Source: JAFGJU01 sp964570935
Lineage (GTDB): Bacteria; Eisenbacteria; RBG-16-71-46; JAFGJU01
Reading direction: 5' to 3'
Assembly: GCA_964570935.1 (NCBI GenBank)
Contig: CAZMZP010000015.1
Location: 1 to 64,000, forward strand
DNA length: 64,000 bases
Notes under the pieces: generated by a model
Database searches by the model: none
What the model saw: the letters and a program-made list of their open reading frames with translations, nothing else
Told to the model about the DNA's origin: nothing
Shown: positions 9,121 to 17,425 of the stretch, in pieces
Numbering within the stretch: position 1 is the first letter of the stretch
How the letters are laid out: each line of letters opens with the position of its first letter
Position numbers and translations under genes: made by a program

Positions 9121-9156
9121 GCGGTTGTACCGCCGTGGCGGCGCGGGCGCAACCGC
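9121..9156. repeat. Nested inverted repeat between two secreted-protein genes
   Basis: Outer arms GCGGTTG (9121-9127) and CAACCGC (9150-9156) enclose an inner CCGCC-GT-GGCGG hairpin (9030s of the same segment: 9130-9141). No T run follows on either strand. It may stabilise or attenuate the transcript between the small secreted protein and the metalloprotease. Confidence 0.45.
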
Positions 9157-9173
9157 TTGGGAGCGGGATCCGC

Positions 9174-9692
9174 CTACTTTTGGTTCAGCTCTTTCTCCTG
9201 CGCCCGTACCACGGACGCGACCATGCTGACAAAGTCTGCGACAGGAAGTCCGGCCTCGACGACCTTGCCGTTCTCGACGGTGAACTTGCCTTGATACAAT
9301 CCGTGCACCTGCATGAACGGCTGTTCCTCGACCGGCTTCACGAACGTCAACACCTCCTGGCCCTTGAAGAAGACGGGCACGTCTTCGACCCAGAGGCCTA
9401 TGTCGCCGACCTCACCGCCAGGCGTACGGATGGTGATGGCCTTGGGTCCCGTGCCCTTGAGCCAGTCGCTCACCACGATGCTCGTGTAGGTGTAGATGGT
9501 GGTCCGGTCGTCGTTCCACTTGGACACGACGTCCACGACGTGTCCCCGGGCTATCGCCGTAGCGCCGGCGGTGAGCTGGGGCATGGTGGCCTTTGTCATG
9601 ACCGCGTGGGCCGCGGAGAGCGGCAGTGAGAGCAGGGTGACTGTCAGCGCCGCGATGACAATCAGACAGAGTCGAGATTCTCTCGTCTTCAC
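9174..9692 (-). CDS. Small secreted protein, partner of the matrixin-like protease
   Basis: This 172-residue protein has an N-terminal signal peptide (KTRESRLCLIVIAALTVTL... cut near AHA). A compact beta-rich domain follows, with GHVVDVVSKW, a YTYTSIVV strand and RTPGGEVG. I do not recognise a named family with certainty. The GTG start at 9692 is preferred because AAGGAGG lies 10 bases before it and the signal peptide begins there. It is transcribed just ahead of the matrixin-like protease (96 bases), so a chaperone, inhibitor or co-secreted role is possible. That is inference from position only. Confidence 0.6.
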   Translation of the reverse strand: MKTRESRLCLIVIAALTVTLLSLPLSAAHAVMTKATMPQLTAGATAIARGHVVDVVSKWNDDRTTIYTYTSIVVSDWLKGTGPKAITIRTPGGEVGDIGLWVEDVPVFFKGQEVLTFVKPVEEQPFMQVHGLYQGKFTVENGKVVEAGLPVADFVSMVASVVRAQEKELNQK

Positions 9693-10130
9693 TTGATTCC
9701 AGCCTCCTTCCTGGGTGGGCCGCGGAATGAACGTGGCAAGAGGACTAACGATCAAACGTCAGCTGGCGCGACATGAACTGCCGCGGGGCGGGGAACCTGC
9801 GGGAAATAAGCGGGCGGGATGTAGTCGTGGCGGATCGGGGCGGAATCCTGTAGCGCCTGACTCGCGCGCGACTGGCATCTCACTCGCAATGCACAGTCTC
9901 CACCGCCAGCACACACAACTGCCTGCGCCGGGATAACGCAAGGGTCCATCCGGCTCTCGATGCGCGGGTGCCGGACCGTCGCGGCACAGGTTAACCACGA
10001 TTATCAATTTGCGTTATCATATCACAAACCGGGTTTAGATTCAAGGGATTGTGGGTGTAGGTGTTTCCGGACGCGGGCGAGTTCACTGGGTTGTGCGGCT
10101 GACCAGACGTGGGGTCACTGCGCGGACAGG
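9693..10130. other. 438-base intergenic region
   Basis: No coding potential is convincing on either strand. The segment 9990-10050 is clearly AT-richer than its surroundings and holds the candidate minus-strand promoter at 10000-10027. That promoter would give a long leader (about 300 bases) for the small secreted protein and the metalloprotease. Confidence 0.5.
10000..10027 (-). promoter_or_regulatory. Possible promoter for the secreted protein/metalloprotease pair
   Basis: On the minus strand TTGTGA (10022-10027), a 16-base spacer, and GATAAT (10000-10005), in a locally AT-rich island. The distance to the first start codon (about 300 bases) makes the assignment uncertain. Confidence 0.3.
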
Positions 10131-11138
10131 TCACTGCCATTCGGGGTGTCCGGTGACCACACTGCGCATGCGTTCCCTGTCTGCTGCGGCCAGCCACGAG
10201 GCCTCCAGCGCGTTCAGGACCAGCCGGCGTATCTCCTCGCGCGAGAAGCCAAGCCGCTCCTCGAGCAGTCTGTACTCTCCGGCGAGGGAATTGCCGAACA
10301 TGCCCGGGTCGTCGGTGTTGATTGTGACCAGAAGCCCGCGGTCGAAATAGCGCCGCACGGGATGGTCCTCCAGTCTTTGAACCGCGCCGGTCCTGACGTT
10401 CGAGACCGGGCAAAGCTCCAGCGGGATTCGGTGTCTGGCGAGATGTTCCAGCAGACTCTCGTCCTCCTCGGCCCTGGTGGCGTGGCCGATTCTCTCCGCG
10501 CGCAGACTTCTCAGGGCGCCCCAGACGCTCTCGCTGCCGGCCGCCTCGCCGGCGTGCGCGGTCGTCCTGAATCCTCGCCTCCGAGCCTCCTCGTAGACGC
10601 CCGCGAACGGCTCAGGCGGGAATTCCTGCTCGGAACCTCCGAGGCCCACGCCCACAATCCCCAGATTCCGGACCTCGGCTATCTCGGCCAGCGTCCTGGC
10701 GGCGTTGTCTGGCGGAAAATCCCGTATGAGGTCCGCTACGAGCGCGACTTCCACGCGTCGTTCCCTCGCCAGGCCGCTCCGTACGGCCTCGGCGATCTTC
10801 TGGGTCTTCAGGCCGAAACGCGCGAAGTCACCCGGCGAGAAGAACACTTCGGCGTACAGGATGTTCTGCGCGGCGAGGCTCCGCGCCAGGGCCTCCGCCA
10901 CAAACGTGAAGTCCTCGTACTCGCGCAAGAAAGTGTTCTTCCAGAGCCACGTCTGTATGAAGCCGGGGAAGTCGCGATACTGGAACTTGCGCTCGAGCGC
11001 CCTCTGGCCGGGGACGGTCGGGTCTCCGCCGTATTTCTGTATGAGCTGCCACAGCGCGTCGTGGGGAATCGCACCCTCGAGGTGAAGGTGCAGCTCCAGC
11101 TTAGGCATTCTGTGAAACCAATCTGAACCTGATTCCAT
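10131..11138 (-). CDS. Adenosine deaminase family protein
   Basis: This 335-residue metal-dependent deaminase matches the usual family length. The N-terminal metal ligands are in PKLELHLHLEG (H17, H19), then HAGE with H195 and the catalytic E198, RIGHAT (H219), and TINTDDP with D276 and D277. These residues are the zinc-binding and proton-shuttle set of adenosine deaminases, which convert adenosine to inosine in purine salvage. The usual GHG is GHA here. Related deaminases (adenine, aminodeoxyfutalosine) share the same fold, so the substrate is not fixed. The ATG at 11138 is preceded by GCGGAG; an in-frame extension upstream lacks family similarity. It is transcribed away from the oligopeptidase B gene. 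Confidence 0.85.
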   Translation of the reverse strand: MESGSDWFHRMPKLELHLHLEGAIPHDALWQLIQKYGGDPTVPGQRALERKFQYRDFPGFIQTWLWKNTFLREYEDFTFVAEALARSLAAQNILYAEVFFSPGDFARFGLKTQKIAEAVRSGLARERRVEVALVADLIRDFPPDNAARTLAEIAEVRNLGIVGVGLGGSEQEFPPEPFAGVYEEARRRGFRTTAHAGEAAGSESVWGALRSLRAERIGHATRAEEDESLLEHLARHRIPLELCPVSNVRTGAVQRLEDHPVRRYFDRGLLVTINTDDPGMFGNSLAGEYRLLEERLGFSREEIRRLVLNALEASWLAAADRERMRSVVTGHPEWQ

Positions 11139-11352
11139 ATTACTCCGCGGAATCCCCTGGTGTCGGCGCCGCCGCGGGGCCGGCGGCGATTGTCGCGCGG
11201 CGTCCGGGTGGGTGGGACTACCGCCCCGCCTCGCGACTATCAGACTACCATCGAGTGGAAACATAATCAAAGTCCCTGTAGACTTGGTTTACAATCATGG
11301 AGGCACGGCGGGAAGCCCTCGTGCCGTCACGTCGTTGAAACGGAGGATAGTT

Positions 11353-11460
11353 ATGGCCTGGCCTGCCGCGCGCGCATTAACCTTGCTATGCCTGTTTCTG
11401 CCGTGTCTGATGCTGTCGCGGCCCCGGGATTGTCAGGGGATGGAGACGAGAACGAGATGA
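11353..11460 (+). CDS. 35-residue leader ORF with signal-peptide character, overlapping the oligopeptidase B start
   Basis: ATG at 11353 follows GGAGG with an ideal 6-base spacer. It encodes a short peptide starting MAWPAARALTLLCLFLPCLM, which looks like a signal peptide (hydrophobic core, then polar residues). It ends at TGA 11458-11460, which overlaps the ATG (11457) of oligopeptidase B in another frame (ATGA). The ribosome site is better than anything directly before 11457. Two readings are possible: a leader peptide giving translational coupling, or the remains of a signal peptide detached from the enzyme by a frameshift. About 200 bases before it (11139-11352) hold no other gene. Confidence 0.55.
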   Translation: MAWPAARALTLLCLFLPCLMLSRPRDCQGMETRTR

Positions 11461-13499
11461 AACCACCGGTAGCTCGCGTTTCGCCCGTGACGCTCGAAAA
11501 GCACGGGCACGTCAGGGTCGACGAATATTACTGGATGAGGGAGCGGGACAACCCCGACGTTGTCGGGTATCTGAACGCGGAAAACGCATACACCGACGGT
11601 GTGATGCGCCACACAGAGGCGCTCCAGGAGACTCTTTTCGCGGAGTTCAAGACCCGGATAAAACAGACTGACATTTCGGTGCCGTACAGGCAGGACGACT
11701 ATTTCTATTACACCCGCACCGAAGAAGGTGGGGAGTATCCCATCTTCTGCCGCAAGAAGGGCTCGCTGGAAGCGCAGGAAGAAGTGATGATAGACGCGAA
11801 CAAGCTGGCGGAGGGACACGCCTTCTGCTCGGTGGGGCAGAGGGCCGTCAGCTCCGGCCAGGACATCCTCGCTTTCTCCGTGGATTACTCCGGACGCAGG
11901 TTCTACACGGTACAGTTCAAGAATCTTCTGACCGGAGAAACACTCGGCGACACCATTCCCGACGTAACTGGCAACATTGCGTGGGCGAACGACAACAGGA
12001 CGCTCTTCTACACAAAACAGGACCCGGTCACGCTCAGGTGGCACCTGATATACAGGCACATTCTGGGAACCGACGCGCGGCAGGACGAGCTCGTCTACGA
12101 CGAAAAAGACGAGACTTTCAGCTGCTCTGTGTCGAGGACAAAGTCGACGAAGTACATCCTGATAGAATGTGAGCAGACGCTGAGCTCCGAGTACCGCTTC
12201 CTGAACGCCGATAGCCCGCTGGACACGTTCGCGGTCTTCCTCCCGAGGGAGGCCGAGCACGAGTACCAGGTGGACCACTACGGCGACTTCTTCTACGTCC
12301 GCACGAACTACCTGGCCAAGAACTTCCGCCTGATGAAGACGCCGGTCGCCGCCACCGCGAAGGCCAACTGGGTCGAGGTGATACCGCACCGCGGCGACAT
12401 TCTTCTGGAGAGCTTCCAGGTGTTCAGAGACTTTCTTGTGGCGGCGGAGCGCAAGAACGGACTCAGCCAGATACGCGTCACGCCGTGGAACGGCGCGGCG
12501 GAGCACTACCTGGATTTCGGCGAGCCGGCCTACACGGCTTCGCTGGGCGAGAACTTCATGCTGGATTCGCGGGTTCTCAGGTACACCTACTCGTCCCTGA
12601 CGACTCCGAACTCGGTGTACGACTATGAGATGGAGACAAGACAGAAGACCCTGCTCAAGCGGGCGGAAGTCCTCGGCGGGTTCGACCCGGAGAACTACGT
12701 GACAGAGCGGCTGTACGCTCCGGCCGAAGACGGCGCCCGCGTGCCCATTTCCCTGGTGTACCGAAAGGGGCTGGCGAAGAACGGCGATAACCCGCTCTTG
12801 CTCTGGGGGTACGGGTCGTACGGGTACAGCTGGGACGTCACGTTCGACGCCTACGGAATAAGCCTGCTGGACAGGGGTTTCGTGTACGCGATTGCCCACG
12901 TCCGAGGCGGGGAGGAGCTGGGCAGGCAGTGGTACGAAGACGGCAAGCTTCTCAAGAAGAAGAACACGTTCACCGACTTCATCGCGTGCGCGGAGTTCCT
13001 GATCGGGCAGGGATACACCAGCCCGCGAGGACTGTGCGTGTCGGGCGGCAGCGCCGGGGGGCTCTTGATAGGAGCCGTGGTCAACATGCGTCCGGACCTG
13101 TTCCGGGCGGCGGTGGCCGCGGTGCCCTTTGTGGACGTAGTGACCACCATGTTGGACGAGGACATCCCGCTCACCACGTCGGAGTATGACGAGTGGGGCA
13201 ATCCCAATCAGAAGGAATACTACGACTATATGCTGTCATACTCTCCGTACGACAACGTCGATGCCAGGGCGTATCCCGCTCTCCTCGTGACGACCAGTTT
13301 CCAGGATTCGCAGGTGCAGTACTGGGAGCCTGCCAAGTGGGTGGCCAGGCTTCGCGCGAAGAAGACGGACGGGAATCCCTTGTTGTTCAGGACGAAGATG
13401 GAAGCCGGCCACGGCGGGGTGTCCGGTCGCTACAGGGCGTACCGGGAAACGGCGTTCATGTACGCGTTTCTGCTTGACGTGATGGGGATAGATAAATAG
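11457..13499 (+). CDS. Oligopeptidase B (S9A serine peptidase)
   Basis: The protein has 680 residues. A beta-propeller domain covers about 75-410 and an alpha/beta-hydrolase domain about 1-70 plus 415-680. The catalytic triad is S532 in GGSAGG, D617 in SFQDSQV and H652 in EAGHGG. As I recall, these are the same positions as in the E. coli enzyme, which supports the ATG at 11457 as the true start. The DEYYWMRER motif near 22-30 is also typical. The family cleaves short peptides after Arg and Lys and is normally cytoplasmic. Translation is probably coupled to the upstream 35-residue leader through the ATGA overlap. In-frame sequence upstream of 11457 is open but has no family similarity. Confidence 0.93.
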   Translation: MKPPVARVSPVTLEKHGHVRVDEYYWMRERDNPDVVGYLNAENAYTDGVMRHTEALQETLFAEFKTRIKQTDISVPYRQDDYFYYTRTEEGGEYPIFCRKKGSLEAQEEVMIDANKLAEGHAFCSVGQRAVSSGQDILAFSVDYSGRRFYTVQFKNLLTGETLGDTIPDVTGNIAWANDNRTLFYTKQDPVTLRWHLIYRHILGTDARQDELVYDEKDETFSCSVSRTKSTKYILIECEQTLSSEYRFLNADSPLDTFAVFLPREAEHEYQVDHYGDFFYVRTNYLAKNFRLMKTPVAATAKANWVEVIPHRGDILLESFQVFRDFLVAAERKNGLSQIRVTPWNGAAEHYLDFGEPAYTASLGENFMLDSRVLRYTYSSLTTPNSVYDYEMETRQKTLLKRAEVLGGFDPENYVTERLYAPAEDGARVPISLVYRKGLAKNGDNPLLLWGYGSYGYSWDVTFDAYGISLLDRGFVYAIAHVRGGEELGRQWYEDGKLLKKKNTFTDFIACAEFLIGQGYTSPRGLCVSGGSAGGLLIGAVVNMRPDLFRAAVAAVPFVDVVTTMLDEDIPLTTSEYDEWGNPNQKEYYDYMLSYSPYDNVDARAYPALLVTTSFQDSQVQYWEPAKWVARLRAKKTDGNPLLFRTKMEAGHGGVSGRYRAYRETAFMYAFLLDVMGIDK

Positions 13500-13514
13500 A
13501 TGCCCGCGGCCGCA

Positions 13515-13565
13515 GCGGCGCGGCGAGTCGTCGCGGGACGGCACCATGACTCGCCGTCGCGCCGC
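13515..13565. repeat. Long imperfect hairpin between convergent genes
   Basis: Arms of 7 + 8 bp (GCGGCGC GGCGAGTC at 13515-13529) pair with 13548-13565, with a 3-base bulge and an 18-base loop. It sits between the ends of oligopeptidase B (+) and DedA (-). There is no T run. It could act as a bidirectional transcript end or 3' stabiliser. Confidence 0.5.
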
Positions 13566-13566
13566 G

Positions 13567-14184
13567 TCAGGACAGTCTCGCCTTCCTCTTTCGGTGAGTC
13601 TTGACGAAGAAGTAGACCGCGACGGACACCGGTACGATCATGAAGATGTCGATCTGCCGGCCGTACTCGTGTATCAGCTCCCAGTGCGTGCCCATGTGAT
13701 AGCCCAGCCAGGCCAGGAACATGTTCCAGATGCACGCCCCGACGATCGTGTAGAGCGAGAACTGGAGCAGGTTCATCCTGCCCATCCCCGCAGGGATCGA
13801 GATCAGGTGACGGATCACCGGCACGAACCTGGCTATGAAGATCGTGATTGAGCCGCGCCTGTGGAAGAACCGTTCAGTCACCTCCAGGTCGTGAAGGCTC
13901 AACAACAAGTACTTGCCGAAACGGGTTACGAACGGCCGGCCGCCGTAATAGCCCACCGCGTAGGACAGCAGCGAACCCACAATGCTTCCGAGCGTGCTCC
14001 ACACTCCCACCCAGAAGAACGTGAACCGTCCGGTGGCAATCAGACATCCGGCGAAAGGCATGACGCCCTCGCTGGGTACGGGCGCGACCATGCTCTCGAG
14101 CATCATCAGGAAGCCCACGCCGGGGTATCCCGTGGCATCGATCAGGCGGATTATGTTCTGAAAGATGGTTTCTGTGATGCCCAC
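13567..14184 (-). CDS. DedA family membrane protein
   Basis: This 205-residue protein has several membrane helices. The family motifs are present: an acidic residue in ESMVAPVPSEGVMPFAG (about 30-46), and the R-x3-P-x3-R motif in ARFVPVIRHLISIPAGM (about 118-134). DedA proteins are inner-membrane transporters linked to recycling of undecaprenyl phosphate and other lipids, and to membrane energetics. The start is a GTG with no obvious ribosome site, 9 bases after the histidine kinase stop, so translation may depend on the upstream gene. It is last in a likely operon: prolyl oligopeptidase, histidine kinase, dedA. Confidence 0.88.
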   Translation of the reverse strand: MGITETIFQNIIRLIDATGYPGVGFLMMLESMVAPVPSEGVMPFAGCLIATGRFTFFWVGVWSTLGSIVGSLLSYAVGYYGGRPFVTRFGKYLLLSLHDLEVTERFFHRRGSITIFIARFVPVIRHLISIPAGMGRMNLLQFSLYTIVGACIWNMFLAWLGYHMGTHWELIHEYGRQIDIFMIVPVSVAVYFFVKTHRKRKARLS

Positions 14185-14193
14185 GACTGACCG

Positions 14194-17100
14194 TCAATCC
14201 GAAACGGCTTTTCCTCCTTCGTCCAGGACCTCTCTCAGTTTCGCGGCAAGCTGCTCCAGCCGGTAAGGTTTCTGAAGGAAGCCGTCAGGACCCCGTCCGG
14301 GGAAACTGCGTATGCTCTCCGTCTCGCCGTACCCGCTCGACAGTATCACTTTCAAATCGCTCTTCATCCGCCTCAATTCCAGGAACGCTTCCTCGCCGCT
14401 CATCTCGGGCATGGTGAGGTCCAGGATGACGCACTTGATGCTGTCCGGATTGGCCCGGAACACTTCCAGCGCCTCTCTGCCGTTGGTAGCGGTGAGGACC
14501 GAGAACCCCAGCCGCGCAATCAACCTGCTCGCCGGCTGTCGCACGATGTCCTCGTCGTCCACGAGGAGTATCGTGCCCGACCCGACCATTCCGGGGACCG
14601 GCTCTCTTCTCTCGTCTTCTTTCTCCGGCGGTTTCTCGGACGGCGGGAACAGGATTGTGAAAGTGGTGCCCCTCCCGGGCACGCTGTCCAGCCTGATCGC
14701 GCCGTCGTGCGCCTTCACGATCCCGAGGACCGTCGCCAGCCCGAGCCCGCGGCCCGAGAACTTGGTGCTGAAGAACGGGTCGAACGCCTTCTCTATGAGC
14801 TCGGGTTTCATGCCGCAGCCGGTGTCCTTCACCTCCAGGTAAACGTACGTGCCGGGGCTGAGGTTCCGGTCGAGCACGTCCCCGGCAAGGAACACCCGGT
14901 CGAATTGTCTGACGCCGACAGAGACCGAAACCGCTCCCGTTCCGTTTGCGAGAGCCTCGGCCGCGTTCATGACCAGGTTCATCACGACCTGACGAAGCTG
15001 TGACACGTCCGCCTCGATGCCTGGGACGCCGGTGGACAAATCGAGCTTGAGGGTGACCTTCCCGGACACGGACACCTGCAGCAGGTTCGCCATCTCCTTA
15101 ACTGTCTCGCCCAGGTCCACGACCCGAGTGACGAACTGGCCCTTACCCGAGTAGGCCAGCAACTGGTTTGTCAGGCCGGCGGCGCGGCGAGTCGTCTTCA
15201 CAATCTCTTCGAGAGACGGCCGGGCCTGAGAGCCGGACGGAAGAGTCATCAGCGTGAGGTCCGCCTGCCCGAGGATGGATGTGAGCAGGTTGTTGAAGTC
15301 GTGCGCGATGCCGCCGGCCAGGATTCCCAGACTTTCCAGTTTCTGCGCGTGGAGGAGCTGCTCCCGCAGGTCGCTCCGTTCCTTCTGAGCCCTCTTCAAT
15401 TCCGTGACGTCGCGGCCGACCACGACGACCTTGCTCACTTCGTTCGACGCATCGAGAATCGGGTAGATCGTTACGTCATAAGACACTTCGGCGTGTTCTA
15501 TCTCAAAGCGGACAGGCATTCTTGTCCGCACGACTGTCTCGACACGTCGAGCCTGCTCTTCTGCGGCCTCGACAGGCATCAGCTCGCGTCTGTTCATCCT
15601 CCGCACCTGCGCAGGTGTCTTTCCGAGCATTCGCGCGGCCACTTCGTTACAGTCAAGATATACGTGGTCAGTCGACACCAGGAAGACGGCGTCGGTCGGA
15701 GATTCAAACAGGGCCTTGGCTACCGCATCGCTCTCGGCCGCCGCCTTCTCGGCCAGCTTCCTGTCCGTGATGTCCATGTTTGTGCCGGCCGCCCTGACCG
15801 CGCGCCCCTGTTCGTCGGCGAATATCTTCTCTGTGGAGTGAAGCCAACGTACGGTGCCGTCAGGCCTGACTATGCGAAAGTCAAGCTCGTACGGCTCTTT
15901 CTTCGCGATGCTGGCTGACGTGATGTGCAGCAATCTCTCCCGGTCGTCAACATGAACAAGGCTCTTGAACAGTTCAAACGTGGGTTCCACCGACCCCGGC
16001 TCAAACCCGAACATGCGGTACTGCTCATCCGACCAACGCTCGCGGCCAGTGGTTATGTCGCTTTCCCAGCTGCCGAGATGCGCGATTGCCTGTGCCTCCC
16101 CGAGCATGGCCTCCTTGCGGTCGAGCTCTCTCCGCGCGAGCTCCAGGTCAGTTATGTCGCGCGCCACAACCGCAGCCCTGACCGCGTTGCCCGCAGCGTC
16201 GAACACCGGGTAGATCACAGTGTCAAAGTAGGCCCCCTGTCGTTCATCCTGGAACCTAACGGGTTGTCCCTCATCGAATACCTGCTCGACCCACGCCCTT
16301 CTCCTCCCTCCGGCCTCCTTTTCTATCGCCCGGTAACCCACCGTACCTATGAGCTCGTCAGGTCTCTTGCCGAACCTGCGTGCGCCGGTCTCGTTACACG
16401 CGTAGATCATTCCAGCCCGGTCGATCAGAAACACCGAATCCGTTGGAGCCTCGACCAGCGCGCGCGCATTGGCCTCGCTGTGCGCCAGGGCCTGTTCGGC
16501 CCGTTTCATGTCTGAGATGTCGCGCGAAATAATTGCCGCCCTGACTACTTTGCCCTCCGCGTCGTGTACCGGAAAGATGACCGTGTCAAAATGGTGCCCG
16601 GCGTGTTCGTCCTGGAGTCGGACTGATTCGCCGGTATCGAACACCTTCTCCATCCACGGGCCCCTCCGTTTTCCGAGTTTCTTGCCCATCATTTCGTAAC
16701 CGTCGGTGCCGATGAGCTCGCCCGGTTTCTTGCCGAACAGTCGGGCTCCGGTTTCGTTGCACGCGTAGATCTTCCCCAGCCTGTCGATCAGAAACACCGA
16801 ATCGGTGGGGGCCTCGAGCAGCGCGCGCGCGGTCGCCTCGCTGTCCCGCAGGGCCTGCTCCATCCGCCGGCGTTCCGTGAGGTCCTGGCCCACCACATAG
16901 AGGAGCGAGAACCTGCCCAGCGTGACGGGCAGCAAATTGAGCAGGACGGTCTTGAGGCGGCCGTTGATGAGAAAATCCATCTCCGCCGTCCTCCGGCCCT
17001 TGAACGTGGAGAATACCTTCTTCTGCTGCTCTCGTTTGTCGGGCGGCCCCAGCTCCCAGGGTTTCTTCTTCTTGAGCTCCTTCAGGCTGCATTCGGTGAA

Positions 17101-17424
17101 TCGTAGCGCCGCATTGTTGACGGTGAGGAACTGCCCCTTGTCATTGATGATGAAAATGGGGTTGAGTGAGTCCGCGAAAAGCAGTTGATAGCTGGCCAGG
17201 GTCCTCCTCATCTGGTCGTTGGCCCGTCGCGACTTGGCCAGCGCCTGGTCGAGGTCCTTGCAGTGGCTGCGGAGAACCTTGATTTCAGACAGAGCCTGCT
17301 TGAGGTCGCCGCCGTGGTCCGGCCGCGCGGGACTCCTGGCCAGGCCGGCCGCAGACTGCGCGGACGTGTTGCCGCTGCGACGGCCGGCGCGTTTCACGAC
17401 ACCCTTGCGTGCCTTACTCGACAT
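14194..17424 (-). CDS. Hybrid sensor histidine kinase with five PAS domains and a receiver
   Basis: The 1076-residue cytoplasmic protein has no membrane helix. PAS domains lie at about 80-185, 197-305, 318-425, 440-555 (PAC-type, LGSWESDITTG) and 570-680. The kinase core follows: phosphoacceptor H708 in GGIAHDFNNLL, N-box NLVMNAAEA (816-824), DTGCGM (867-872), GRGLGL (891-896). A receiver domain (952-1070) has acidic DDED, phospho-acceptor D1002 in LDLTMPEMSG and K1052. PAS 2 and 3 are nearly identical in sequence, showing a recent tandem duplication. The start ATG is 1 base after the prolyl oligopeptidase stop, so they are co-transcribed. The signal is unknown; no response regulator with an output domain is next to it. 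Confidence 0.92.
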   Translation of the reverse strand: MSSKARKGVVKRAGRRSGNTSAQSAAGLARSPARPDHGGDLKQALSEIKVLRSHCKDLDQALAKSRRANDQMRRTLASYQLLFADSLNPIFIINDKGQFLTVNNAALRFTECSLKELKKKKPWELGPPDKREQQKKVFSTFKGRRTAEMDFLINGRLKTVLLNLLPVTLGRFSLLYVVGQDLTERRRMEQALRDSEATARALLEAPTDSVFLIDRLGKIYACNETGARLFGKKPGELIGTDGYEMMGKKLGKRRGPWMEKVFDTGESVRLQDEHAGHHFDTVIFPVHDAEGKVVRAAIISRDISDMKRAEQALAHSEANARALVEAPTDSVFLIDRAGMIYACNETGARRFGKRPDELIGTVGYRAIEKEAGGRRRAWVEQVFDEGQPVRFQDERQGAYFDTVIYPVFDAAGNAVRAAVVARDITDLELARRELDRKEAMLGEAQAIAHLGSWESDITTGRERWSDEQYRMFGFEPGSVEPTFELFKSLVHVDDRERLLHITSASIAKKEPYELDFRIVRPDGTVRWLHSTEKIFADEQGRAVRAAGTNMDITDRKLAEKAAAESDAVAKALFESPTDAVFLVSTDHVYLDCNEVAARMLGKTPAQVRRMNRRELMPVEAAEEQARRVETVVRTRMPVRFEIEHAEVSYDVTIYPILDASNEVSKVVVVGRDVTELKRAQKERSDLREQLLHAQKLESLGILAGGIAHDFNNLLTSILGQADLTLMTLPSGSQARPSLEEIVKTTRRAAGLTNQLLAYSGKGQFVTRVVDLGETVKEMANLLQVSVSGKVTLKLDLSTGVPGIEADVSQLRQVVMNLVMNAAEALANGTGAVSVSVGVRQFDRVFLAGDVLDRNLSPGTYVYLEVKDTGCGMKPELIEKAFDPFFSTKFSGRGLGLATVLGIVKAHDGAIRLDSVPGRGTTFTILFPPSEKPPEKEDERREPVPGMVGSGTILLVDDEDIVRQPASRLIARLGFSVLTATNGREALEVFRANPDSIKCVILDLTMPEMSGEEAFLELRRMKSDLKVILSSGYGETESIRSFPGRGPDGFLQKPYRLEQLAAKLREVLDEGGKAVSD

Positions 17425-17425
17425 T

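Noticed and set aside
9715..9936. 73-codon plus-strand open frame in the 9.7-10.1 kb gap
   Set aside because: No ribosome site, low-complexity composition and no family.
11160..11456. In-frame N-terminal extension of oligopeptidase B
   Set aside because: The triad numbering and family start agree with ATG 11457; the upstream part has no similarity and overlaps the leader ORF.
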